Below, piece after piece: positions 1 through 5,830 of a stretch of DNA of 5,830 nt. The DNA comes from Microthrixaceae bacterium (GTDB taxonomy: Bacteria > Actinomycetota > Acidimicrobiia > Acidimicrobiales > Acidimicrobilacustridaceae). The stretch's first letter is position 1. Each line of letters opens with the position of its first letter. Position numbers and translations under genes: made by a program. A model generated the notes under the pieces. The model was not told the DNA's origin. It worked only from the letters and a program-made list of their open reading frames with translations, and did no database searches. The stretch lies in the NCBI GenBank assembly GCA_947455015.1, contig CANGMY010000108.1, positions 1-5,830 on the forward strand, read 5' to 3'.

Positions 1-105
1 GTGTATTGGTCAGAACAAGAACGCGGCGGTCACTTCGCTGCCTTCGAACGACCGGAAGCGTTCATCACCGATCTTCGGTCGTTCAAGAACGCGCTTTCTG
101 TTTAA
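1..105 (+). CDS. Epoxide hydrolase, alpha/beta fold, C-terminal end only (partial)
   Basis: Reading frame 1 is open from the window edge to a TAA at 103-105 and gives 34 residues; the gene starts outside the window. The segment YWSEQERGGHFAAFERPE is the typical C-terminus of alpha/beta-hydrolase epoxide hydrolases, where GGHFAAxE carries the catalytic histidine of the Asp-His-Asp/Glu triad (here the His codon at 31-33). The following PEAFITDLRSF is the last helix of the fold. The family opens epoxides to vicinal diols with water, in the cytoplasm, in detoxification or catabolism. The substrate cannot be told from this fragment. The gene converges on the minus-strand NTF2-fold gene and their stop codons overlap. 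The first codon shown (GTG) is not a start but an internal valine. A haloalkane dehalogenase or other alpha/beta hydrolase is possible but fits the GGHFAAFE motif less well. Confidence 0.85.
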   Translation: MYWSEQERGGHFAAFERPEAFITDLRSFKNALSV

Positions 106-518
106 GCGTTTGCTGACTTCGCCGCTTGAGTGGGGTCGAAGTATTCACGCTGACGACAAATCAATCCATCGCGAAAATTGAAGACCGCGATGTAGCGGTT
201 CTCGTACGGAGCGCTGTTCGGCAAGTACGAACCCGAACCGGTGAACTCAACAATGAGTTCGTCGGGGTCAAGACACGCGTGGACATCACTGATTGTCAGA
301 TCGAACTGAAACACTTTGAACGCGTTGGTGAGACGTTCGTGCACAGCAGTGCGCCCGGGTACGACAGTGGGCGGGTCGGTAAATGGGAATTCGAGAACAA
401 TGTCCTCGGTGTAATTGGCGACCTGGGCATCGGCATCGCCAGCGCCGACAGCAGCAAACGCACGCAGTACGACGTCGAAATTGCGCTGGCGGTAATAGTC
501 AAGCGGCGCAGTGGCCAT
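102..518 (-). CDS. SnoaL-like / NTF2-fold family protein
   Basis: This codes for a 138-residue protein, the normal length for a single cone-shaped NTF2/SnoaL domain. Helix 1 with the aromatic-rich start (LDYYRQRNFDVVLRAFAAV, 6-24) is followed by a turn and strand with DADAQVANYTEDIVLEFPF (28-46), as in SnoaL-type proteins. The second half has GSYLPNSAPYENRYIAVF (about 96-113), then RDGLI (116-120) and a terminal REYFDP (124-129), the usual closing strand of SnoaL-like ketosteroid isomerase relatives. These proteins bind small hydrophobic ligands and may act as isomerases, cyclases or hydratases; many have no known reaction, and none can be assigned here. The reading frame stays open upstream as far as 815, but I chose the ATG at 518 because a G-run ribosome site (complement of 523-528) lies 4 bases before it and because the upstream part overlaps the next gene and is Ser/Thr/Pro-rich with no domain character. 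It is probably co-transcribed with the gene at 562-900. Confidence 0.9.
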   Translation of the reverse strand: MATAPLDYYRQRNFDVVLRAFAAVGAGDADAQVANYTEDIVLEFPFTDPPTVVPGRTAVHERLTNAFKVFQFDLTISDVHACLDPDELIVEFTGSGSYLPNSAPYENRYIAVFNFRDGLICRQREYFDPTQAAKSANA

Positions 519-561
519 GGTTCCCCCCGGAGTATCGGTTGCTCGTCGGTGAACGAACGGG

Positions 562-900
562 TCAGTCGCGGATCTTGCCGGTGCGGGTGCGGTCGGGCAC
601 AAGGCCAACGAGTCGGGCGCCAACGACACTGATGACCTCGTCAGAGGGCGTGGAGTCGTTTTCGACAAGGTCGACGAGCGCACGGTGCTCGTCGGGGGTG
701 AGGGCAAGGAGGCGCCCCTGGTAACGGGCGGCACTGACGCGGGTGAACACGCGCGGTGAGCGCAGCTTGTTTGCGACTGCGTCAAGCACGTCTTCGTCGG
801 CATCGCCGGGTGCATCGTTCAGAAGATCAAGAAGTTCCCAGATCTGTCGGGGTGTGAGTACAACCCCGAGCAGCTCTTCTTCTTCGGTCGTCGTTGTCAT
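562..900 (-). CDS. Hypothetical 112-aa protein with internal duplication
   Basis: I do not recognise this family. The ATG at 900 is preceded by GGAGAG (complement of 910-915) at a spacing of 9 bases, a good ribosome site, and the gene stops 43 bases before the NTF2-fold gene, so the two are probably one transcript. The protein is soluble-looking and acidic: an N-terminal Thr run and Glu run (residues 2-9), then two similar halves. Residues 15-48 start LTPRQIWELLDLLND and residues 67-99 start LTPDEHRALVDLVEND. Both continue into an Asp/Glu-rich turn (DADEDVLDAV and PSDEVISVV) and end in Ala-x-x-Leu. A basic linker (RVFTRVSAARYQGR, 50-63) joins them and a basic tail closes the protein. No membrane segment, signal peptide, metal site or catalytic motif is visible. 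The pattern suggests two helical hairpins and perhaps a binding or regulatory role, but that is inference. No cysteine is present. Confidence 0.75.
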   Translation of the reverse strand: MTTTTEEEELLGVVLTPRQIWELLDLLNDAPGDADEDVLDAVANKLRSPRVFTRVSAARYQGRLLALTPDEHRALVDLVENDSTPSDEVISVVGARLVGLVPDRTRTGKIRD

Positions 901-1042
901 GGAGTGTGACTCTCCGGAAAGGTTGAGGCGAATTGTCAGGACACGACGGAAACAGAACCGCCCGTCGATAAGGAAGCCCGGTCGTCCACCGACGGCTGCC
1001 TCGAATGTCCGACACGGTTCTTAGTTCGGCCGGGACCCCGAT

Positions 1043-1094
1043 TGCACATCCGGGAGAAAAAATGATCCAAATGTGCACGTTTCCGGGCATTTGG
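1043..1094. repeat. Two overlapping inverted repeats upstream of sbcD
   Basis: TGCACAT at 1043-1049 is perfectly complementary to ATGTGCA at 1071-1077, with 21 bases between. CCAAATG at 1067-1073 is perfectly complementary to CATTTGG at 1088-1094, with 14 bases between. The two share bases 1071-1073, so both stems cannot form at once. The sequence TCCGGG also occurs twice, at 1049-1054 and 1082-1087. These arms could be binding half-sites for a regulator or, if transcribed, alternative RNA stems. Arms of 7 bp with these spacers are short enough that chance remains possible. Confidence 0.4.
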
Positions 1095-1110
1095 TGCGTT
1101 TCACTGGGAC

Positions 1111-1126
1111 CCGACACCCCTGTCGG
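1111..1126. repeat. Perfect inverted repeat just upstream of the putative sbcD -10
   Basis: CCGACA-CCCC-TGTCGG is a perfect palindrome with 6-bp arms and a 4-base centre. It ends 10 bases before the putative -10 hexamer at 1137-1142, so it sits where a -35 element or an operator would be. No recognisable -35 hexamer is present in its place, which would fit control by a bound regulator. The regulator is unknown and the site does not match the actinobacterial SOS box. Confidence 0.4.
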
Positions 1127-1136
1127 TGGCGACCTC

Positions 1137-1142
1137 TACGAT
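1137..1142 (+). promoter_or_regulatory. Possible -10 element for leaderless sbcDC transcription
   Basis: TACGAT fits the actinobacterial -10 pattern TANNNT and lies only 5 bases before the ATG at 1148, so transcription would be expected to start at or within a base or two of that codon. No purine-rich ribosome site precedes either candidate sbcD start (1148 or 1154), which fits a leaderless or nearly leaderless mRNA. The -35 region is not recognisable. Six-base matches to TANNNT are common, so this is tentative. Confidence 0.35.
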
Positions 1143-1147
1143 CGGCA

Positions 1148-2314
1148 ATGGCGATGAAGATCCTCCACACCTCCGACTGGCACTTAGGCCGCAGCTTTGG
1201 CTCGGTCTCGCTTCACGAGACCCAGGTCGAGTTCTGCGAGTGGCTGCTCGAGGTTGCAGCCGCCGAGAAGGTTGAACTCCTCGTTGTGGCGGGTGATCTC
1301 TACGACCGCTCAATTCCGCCGCAGGAGTCCGTGGTCCTCTGGCGCGAGACCCTTAAGGCCTTCAACAGGGAAGGCATTGCGGTTGTTGCGATTGCCGGCA
1401 ACCACGACGGCGCCGATCGGGTCGCCGCCTTCGACGGGCTCACCGACGAGGCCCGGATCTTTGTGCGGGGTGGTTACGGCCGTGCCGGCGAGATCCTCAC
1501 GCTCGACATTTCCGATGGGCCGCTCGACATCGCTCTGGTGCCGTTCCTCGATCCGCAATTGGCCCCGCCCGAATGGAAGGCGGAGTTGGCCGAAGGCGAC
1601 AACAAGCCCACCCATGAATCAGTGCTTCGATTGGCCCTCGACCAGGCCCGAACTGCCTCGAAGGCTGGCCGCTCGCTCGCCGTGGTCCATGCCTTCGTTG
1701 GCGGTTCAACCACTGCTGAATCTGAACGACAACTGACAGTTGGTGGCACCGACCAAGTGGCGGCCACCGCGCTCGAAGGCTTTTCCTACGTGGCCCTCGG
1801 GCACCTCCACACCCCGCAGGTGATCGGTGGCGCCGAACACGTTCGCTATTCGGGAACGCCACTCGCGTATTCGTTCTCTGAAACTGGTGCGAAGTCCGTC
1901 GTACTTCTCGACATGAGCAGCAACGGCACCTGTTCGGTTGAAGCGGTGCCGGTTCCCGTTGGGCGCGGTGTCATCACTCTCACCGGAACTATCGACGAAC
2001 TCCTTGCGCCCGACGCTCACCCTGAAGCAGCAGAGTTGTATGTGAAGGCGGTTCTTACCGACGCGTCGTATGTCGTTGATGCAAAGTCGCGACTGCTCGA
2101 GGTCTATCCCTATTGCACCGATGTTGTTATGAAGTTGGCCGGCACGTCGACTGCGATCGGTCCGAACGAGGAAATTCGTTCGGCGCTCTCTCCGCGAGAC
2201 GCAGCCGAGAAATTCTGGGAAGACATCGTGAATGAACCACTGAGCGATCTGCAACGCGACACCGTGATTGCTGCGATCGACAAGGTCTTCATCACCAACG
2301 AGGTGACGCGATGA
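1148..2314 (+). CDS. sbcD: Exonuclease SbcD (Mre11-type nuclease subunit)
   Basis: SbcD is the metal-dependent nuclease subunit of the SbcCD complex. It has ATP-independent single-strand endonuclease and, with SbcC, ATP-dependent double-strand exonuclease and hairpin-opening activity in the cytoplasm/nucleoid. Calcineurin-like phosphoesterase motifs are complete in the 388-residue product: HTSDWHLG (D10, H12), VVAGDLYDR (D50), AGNHDG (N85, H86), VVHAF (H181) and ALGHLHTPQ (H219, H221), which together hold the two-metal site. The part after about residue 270 is the SbcD C-terminal cap and SbcC-binding region. Length is close to the 400 residues of the E. coli protein. Starts at 1148 (MAMKILHTSD) and 1154 (MKILHTSD) are both possible. 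I chose 1148 because of the -10-like TACGAT 5 bases upstream; family starts alone would favour 1154. An in-frame GTG at 1073 is unlikely. The stop TGA overlaps the sbcC ATG, so the two subunits are made together. Confidence 0.96.
   Translation: MAMKILHTSDWHLGRSFGSVSLHETQVEFCEWLLEVAAAEKVELLVVAGDLYDRSIPPQESVVLWRETLKAFNREGIAVVAIAGNHDGADRVAAFDGLTDEARIFVRGGYGRAGEILTLDISDGPLDIALVPFLDPQLAPPEWKAELAEGDNKPTHESVLRLALDQARTASKAGRSLAVVHAFVGGSTTAESERQLTVGGTDQVAATALEGFSYVALGHLHTPQVIGGAEHVRYSGTPLAYSFSETGAKSVVLLDMSSNGTCSVEAVPVPVGRGVITLTGTIDELLAPDAHPEAAELYVKAVLTDASYVVDAKSRLLEVYPYCTDVVMKLAGTSTAIGPNEEIRSALSPRDAAEKFWEDIVNEPLSDLQRDTVIAAIDKVFITNEVTR
2300..2306 (+). promoter_or_regulatory. Strong ribosome binding site of sbcC, inside sbcD
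   Basis: GAGGTGA matches the 16S rRNA anti-Shine-Dalgarno sequence over seven bases and ends 4 bases before the sbcC ATG at 2311. It lies within the last codons of sbcD and, with the ATGA stop/start overlap, fixes the sbcC start and supports translational coupling. Confidence 0.8.
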
Positions 2315-5300
2315 GGCCTTTGAGTCTTGAGTTCACCGCTTTCGGTTCCTATCCGGGCACGCAATCGGTGGATTTCACATCGCTGGCGGAATTAGGTCTC
2401 TATGTCGTGACTGGCCCGACTGGTTCAGGCAAGACGACGATCTTCGATGCGATGGCGTACGCGCTGTACGGAGAAGTTCCTGGCGCACGAGACAAGGGCG
2501 ATGTCCGATCGCAACATGCCGACGCCGAAGCGACGTGTTCGGTTGTCTTTCACTTTTCCGTGAACGGAATCGAGTACCGAGTTGAGCGCACACCGGAGCA
2601 GTTACGACCGCGTCTCCGGGGCGGCGGCGATCCGGTCAAAGTGCCGGCAAAAGCTTCGCTCGTTCGTGAAGACACGGGCGATGCGATAGCGAGCCAACCA
2701 ACGAAAGTTACGCCCGCCTGTATTGAACTGATTGGGCTCGATGGTCAGCAGTTCGAGCGCGTGGTGCTCCTTCCCCAAGGCCAGTTTCAGGAGTTCTTGC
2801 TGGCCAACACCGCGGTTCGTCTGCCGCTTCTTCGTCAACTCTTTGGTACAGGAAAATGGCTCACAGTTGTTGGCGAATTGCAGGATCAAGCGAAAGCCGC
2901 AAAGGCGATCGTTGCCGATATCGAGAGTCAACTAGGCAATCGCATCTATGCGATTTCGAGTTCGCTGGACAACGCCGAGAGCGAGTTGTCGACAACTGAG
3001 GATCTCGACACCGAGCCGTCAACGGGCGAAGACGAGAACGAAGACGCGGGAGAGCCGTCGATCGACTCGCTTGCCGATCGCCTCAACCGTCTTGAACGGC
3101 GAAGTGCTCCACTTAAAGACGAGGAGCGCCGGCACACAACATTGGCGGCGGAGGCCGGAAATGCATTCACTCTCGCCAATTCCATTTGCGAGTCGTGGGA
3201 TGCCCGCGTTGATCTTCGAAGCGAACGCGAGCAACTCGACAGCGGGCGAGCTGAACATGAAAAGCGAACGGCATCACGTGACTCATTTGTAGATGCCGAA
3301 CCCGTGCTTGAGGCGCTCAAAATTGAACGACGCGATCGAGAAGAACAAGCGAAAGCAGCGGAGGCGCACGAAGAAGCAACAAGGTCACTGATGGATGAGT
3401 GTGTTGCGACTGGGATCGGCGAGATCCGCGATCCCGATCTCGCAGCCGATGCCTTGTTGAACGCTCGAAATGAGAACGCTCGCCAGATGCAATCGCTTTC
3501 GCAGCTCGCCGACGCGGACCAGTTGTTGGCGGAACTGATCGCCGAAAAGCGTCGACTCGGTGAAGAGCGAAAAAATGGTGACGATCGCATCGAAGAGATC
3601 AATCAGTTTCTTGCTCCACGTCAGAGCGACAAAAAAGATTTTGAAGCACTCGCAGCGACGGAGTTGCAGCGCAAGATCGAAGTAGATGCCGCAGCTGCTC
3701 ATGTCGACCTGCGAAAGGAACTTCTCGAGATTGGCCCAAAGATTGTGGCCGCGACGGCGACGCAGAAGGAAGCGAGTGACCGCCAGCAAGCTGCCAGCAA
3801 GGCCTTCGATGATTCTGCTGCGCCGCGGTTAGCTGCGTCGCTTGTTCCTGGTGAACCTTGCGCGGTTTGCGGTTCCACAGAACATCCGCGTCCCGCGTTG
3901 TCTTCGACTGAGGGCTTGGTCAGCAGCGCCGAACGCGACAAGGCTACCGACGAACTTTTTCGCGCTGCAGCGGCACTCCGAGACCTAGGCAATCGCCAGC
4001 AGCAGTTGATCGAAGAACTGGGCGAATTTGTTTCACGATCGCTCGAGGATCTCAGTTTCGAACGTGACCAAGCAAGAGCTGCTCATGAGGCTGCGCAGAA
4101 TGCAGCGAACCAACTCAAGAACCTCGCCGCCGAGATCGAGTTGGCAGAGAACGAGAAAGACAAACTCGACGCCCGTCAGATCGAAATCGATGTCGAACTC
4201 GCCGGAGTCGGACCGCGTATCGAGACGGCGGAAAGTCATTGTGTGGAACTTCGTAACGATTTGGGTGAGTTCGCCCAAGCTCTGAGCGAAGACTCAGCGG
4301 GTGCAATCACCGCACTTCGAGACGTTTCAAGTGCGCTTGCACTTGTAGGGACATCCATTGAATCTTGTCGCCTCGCGGCGAAGGCGTTGACCGGCGCCGA
4401 AGCTAGGGCAAAATCATCTGCCACTGCTCTTGCCGATGCGCTGGTGTCATCACCATTTGCGACTGTGGCTGAGGCAGAAGCGGTTGCTCTTGATTCGGAA
4501 ACGCTCGATGAACTGACAACTGCGATCGTCGACTACGACACGAGAGACGCAAGAAATCAGACACTCCTCGAAGAGAATCTCAAGATCGATCTTCCCGATG
4601 AGCGTCCCGACGTCACCGAACTGAAGTTGCTGGCCGACGCGACGCAAGCAAAAGCACAGGAAGCAACCAATGCACTTGGAACACTTACGGCACATTTTGA
4701 CCAAGCGCGAAGAAATCTGAATGAGGCAAACTCGATCATCGGTGGATCGGAAGATGCATATGAGCGAATGAAATCGCTTGAGTCACTTGCGAAGACCTGC
4801 GATGGACAAGGTCCGCGACGCATCGCGCTCGAAACCTGGGTTCTTGCCGGGGAACTCGAACGGGTCGCTGCCGCAGCAAATCATCACCTCGGAAAAATGA
4901 CCCACGGCCGATACCAATTGCAGCGTTCGGAGATCACGGCCGACGGCCGAAGTCAATCGGGTCTCGACCTGCGTGTGCTCGATGCCCATACTGGCTCTTC
5001 GCGTCGGCCGGGCTCACTGAGCGGTGGCGAACAGTTCCAAGCTTCGTTGGCGCTGGCGCTTGGTCTCGCCGATGTGATCGGTCATGGTGGGAATGCAAAC
5101 GGCCGTGTGTTCGAAGCGCTGTTTGTTGATGAAGGCTTCGGATCTCTCGACCCCGAATCGCTCGATCAAGCAGTCGAAGCTCTCATGCAGATTCAGGCCG
5201 GCGGCCGAACCGTCGGCGTCATCACCCACGTTGAGGCAATGAAAGAAACGCTCGACATCGGTATTCGTGTCGATCGGCTTCCGAACGGCAAGGGATCGAC

Positions 5301-5325
5301 CCTCACCGTTCGGCCAAACGGCTAG
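2311..5325 (+). CDS. sbcC: Exonuclease SbcC (Rad50-type ATPase subunit)
   Basis: SbcC is the SMC-like ATPase that clamps DNA and gates the SbcD nuclease, acting on hairpins, palindromes and blocked double-strand ends. The 1004-residue product (E. coli: 1048) has every expected part in order. There is an N-terminal Walker A GPTGSGKT (35-42) and a Q-loop LLPQGQF (153-159). Heptad-like, Glu/Ala/Arg-rich coiled coils run from about 190 to 510 and again from about 530 to 840, with the zinc hook C517-A-V-C520 followed by GSTEHP between them. The C-terminal lobe carries the ABC signature LSGGEQ (903-908), Walker B ALFVDE with catalytic E941, the D-loop SLD (945-947) and the switch histidine H973 in VITHVEAM. 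An acidic Ser/Thr/Pro/Glu stretch (about 227-250) interrupts the first coiled coil near its base. No frameshift or missing motif is seen. A+T-richer codons (gaa, gat, ttg) look commoner in the coiled-coil part than in sbcD, judged by eye. Confidence 0.97.
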   Translation: MRPLSLEFTAFGSYPGTQSVDFTSLAELGLYVVTGPTGSGKTTIFDAMAYALYGEVPGARDKGDVRSQHADAEATCSVVFHFSVNGIEYRVERTPEQLRPRLRGGGDPVKVPAKASLVREDTGDAIASQPTKVTPACIELIGLDGQQFERVVLLPQGQFQEFLLANTAVRLPLLRQLFGTGKWLTVVGELQDQAKAAKAIVADIESQLGNRIYAISSSLDNAESELSTTEDLDTEPSTGEDENEDAGEPSIDSLADRLNRLERRSAPLKDEERRHTTLAAEAGNAFTLANSICESWDARVDLRSEREQLDSGRAEHEKRTASRDSFVDAEPVLEALKIERRDREEQAKAAEAHEEATRSLMDECVATGIGEIRDPDLAADALLNARNENARQMQSLSQLADADQLLAELIAEKRRLGEERKNGDDRIEEINQFLAPRQSDKKDFEALAATELQRKIEVDAAAAHVDLRKELLEIGPKIVAATATQKEASDRQQAASKAFDDSAAPRLAASLVPGEPCAVCGSTEHPRPALSSTEGLVSSAERDKATDELFRAAAALRDLGNRQQQLIEELGEFVSRSLEDLSFERDQARAAHEAAQNAANQLKNLAAEIELAENEKDKLDARQIEIDVELAGVGPRIETAESHCVELRNDLGEFAQALSEDSAGAITALRDVSSALALVGTSIESCRLAAKALTGAEARAKSSATALADALVSSPFATVAEAEAVALDSETLDELTTAIVDYDTRDARNQTLLEENLKIDLPDERPDVTELKLLADATQAKAQEATNALGTLTAHFDQARRNLNEANSIIGGSEDAYERMKSLESLAKTCDGQGPRRIALETWVLAGELERVAAAANHHLGKMTHGRYQLQRSEITADGRSQSGLDLRVLDAHTGSSRRPGSLSGGEQFQASLALALGLADVIGHGGNANGRVFEALFVDEGFGSLDPESLDQAVEALMQIQAGGRTVGVITHVEAMKETLDIGIRVDRLPNGKGSTLTVRPNG

Positions 5326-5328
5326 CGA

Positions 5329-5763
5329 TTACGCCGGTTCGGCAGATGCGGTGATGATGTGATCAAGCCACCACTGCGGAGCGTTGTCGATGAGGTGTCC
5401 AATATGTGAGTAGTCGTGCCAGCGACTGATCTTGCCGTCGCGAACTTCCATCACGGTCACAAACGGGTGGTCGATGACCTCGCCGGTGTGGAACATCCAA
5501 CGTTCCATGTGTTCCCAAATCACCATGTTGCCCTGGGCAACGATGTGCTTGGGGAAGTGGAAGTAGCCCTGCAGCGGTTCGATGCCGATCTTGAGACGAC
5601 GAACGATGTCAGCTCCGCCGACCGCACCCACTGGGTCCATACCGACATCGGTGTAGTGGCAATCGTCGGTGAAGAACGTGGCCATGGCATCCCAGTCACG
5701 CTCGAAATGGGCGTACCAGTAGTTCTCGACAACCTCTTTGTTGCGGGCTTCGGTGCTGTCCAT
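5329..5763 (-). CDS. NTF2-fold protein, SnoaL / limonene-epoxide hydrolase-like
   Basis: This codes for a 144-residue single-domain NTF2-fold protein. Helix 1 (NKEVVENYWYAHFERDWDAM, 8-27) leads to FFTDDCHYTDVGMDPVGAVGG (30-50), the loop and strand typical of SnoaL and limonene-1,2-epoxide hydrolase relatives. Then come IVRRL (53-57), the core strand MVIWEHMERW (80-89) and the closing pair VTVMEVRDGKISRWHDYSH (102-120). WHDY resembles the WRDYFD of limonene-epoxide hydrolase, whose Asp is catalytic (here D117). The other catalytic pair (ERVD in that enzyme) seems to align with E84-H85-M86-E87, so Arg is replaced by His and Asp by Glu, and hydrolase activity is doubtful. The ATG at 5763 follows AGGGGG (complement of 5769-5774) at a 5-base spacing. 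The frame is open upstream to the window edge but has no earlier start codon inside it. It converges on sbcC with a 3-base gap. The reaction is unknown. Confidence 0.88.
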   Translation of the reverse strand: MDSTEARNKEVVENYWYAHFERDWDAMATFFTDDCHYTDVGMDPVGAVGGADIVRRLKIGIEPLQGYFHFPKHIVAQGNMVIWEHMERWMFHTGEVIDHPFVTVMEVRDGKISRWHDYSHIGHLIDNAPQWWLDHIITASAEPA

Positions 5764-5830
5764 GGGGTCCCCCTGAAAGGCGATCTGAAGTGTGCAGCGT
5801 AGGCCGGAGGCGAAAGGTGCTGAGCCGTGA
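5764..5830 (-). promoter_or_regulatory. Upstream region of the right-hand NTF2-fold gene
   Basis: These 67 bases hold the ribosome site (complement of 5769-5774) and, on the minus strand, a TACGCT (complement of 5796-5801) that fits the loose -10 pattern TANNNT and would give a leader of roughly 27 bases. No -35 match is seen at the usual distance. No reading frame here can be assigned to a gene. Confidence 0.25.

Larger units (their letters stand above)
901..1147. promoter_or_regulatory. Divergent intergenic region between the hypothetical gene and sbcDC
   Basis: About 247 bases lie between the minus-strand start at 900 and the sbcD start, and should hold promoters for both directions. On the minus side only the ribosome site (910-915) is clear; I found no convincing -35/-10 pair for that gene. 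The half nearest sbcD (1041-1126) carries several short perfect inverted repeats, listed separately. No open reading frame here looks coding: a GTG at 1073 is in frame with sbcD but would add residues unlike the family. I see no LexA-type box of the actinobacterial form (GAAC-N4-GTTC). Confidence 0.6.

Noticed and set aside
80..91. Palindrome CGTTC-AA-GAACG resembling a regulator box
   Set aside because: It lies inside the coding end of the epoxide hydrolase, and its GTTC/GAAC order is the reverse of the actinobacterial LexA box.
126..632. A 168-codon + strand open frame opposite the left NTF2-fold gene
   Set aside because: It is antisense to a protein with clear family features, starts without a ribosome site and its translation shows no domain character.
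519..815. N-terminal extension of the left NTF2-fold gene in the same frame
   Set aside because: It overlaps the 112-residue gene in another frame, is Ser/Thr/Pro-rich, and the ATG at 518 has its own ribosome site and matches the usual start of the fold.
1073..1147. GTG at 1073 as the sbcD start
   Set aside because: It would add 25 Arg-rich residues before MAMKILHTSDWH, where SbcD proteins normally begin, and it lies inside the inverted-repeat region.
3019..4306. Several open frames on the minus strand opposite sbcC
   Set aside because: They are Ser/Arg/Leu-rich shadows of the GC-rich coding strand, and sbcC itself is intact and conserved through this whole stretch.
4904..4950. Three copies of ACGGCCGA in sbcC
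   Set aside because: They encode ordinary Gly-Arg and Ala-Asp-Gly-Arg codons in a conserved part of the protein and are best explained by codon use.
5306..5343. Possible terminator hairpins at the end of sbcC (CCGTT/AACGG at 5306-5321, GCCG/CGGC at 5333-5343)
   Set aside because: Stems are only 4-5 bp, no T-run follows on either strand, and both lie within coding sequence.

Overview
This window carries a complete sbcD-sbcC pair (the bacterial Mre11-Rad50 homologue) on the + strand, flanked on both sides by small minus-strand genes, plus the last codons of a + strand epoxide hydrolase at the left edge. Base composition is clearly GC-rich but not extreme, ribosome binding sites are G-rich, and the proteins have an actinobacterial flavour (acidic, Ala/Asp/Glu-rich). 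A high-GC actinobacterium, possibly of the class Acidimicrobiia, is my best guess. No marker gene in the window proves it.

Layout: positions 1-105 encode the C-terminal 34 residues of an alpha/beta-fold epoxide hydrolase, including its catalytic histidine. Converging on it, and sharing the TTAA stop-codon tetramer, is a minus-strand SnoaL/NTF2-fold gene (102-518). Upstream of that on the same strand lies a 112-residue protein of unknown function (562-900) that contains two similar repeats. These two minus-strand genes probably form a small operon. About 247 bases of non-coding DNA (901-1147) separate it from the divergent sbcDC operon. This spacer has several short inverted repeats and a possible -10 element very close to the sbcD start.

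sbcD (1148-2314) and sbcC (2311-5325) overlap by the classic ATGA and are probably translationally coupled. Together they would make the ATP-driven nuclease that opens DNA hairpins and processes blocked double-strand ends and stalled or palindromic replication intermediates. All the diagnostic motifs of both subunits are present and intact. A second NTF2-fold gene (5329-5763, minus) converges on sbcC with only three bases between stop codons. The last 67 bases are its upstream region.

I see no CRISPR array, transposon, tRNA, rRNA or convincing rho-independent terminator, and no new multi-gene system. The observations most worth a second look are the repeat-containing small protein, the overlapping inverted repeats in front of sbcD, and a striking local excess of the palindrome CGATCG confined to the sbcDC operon.
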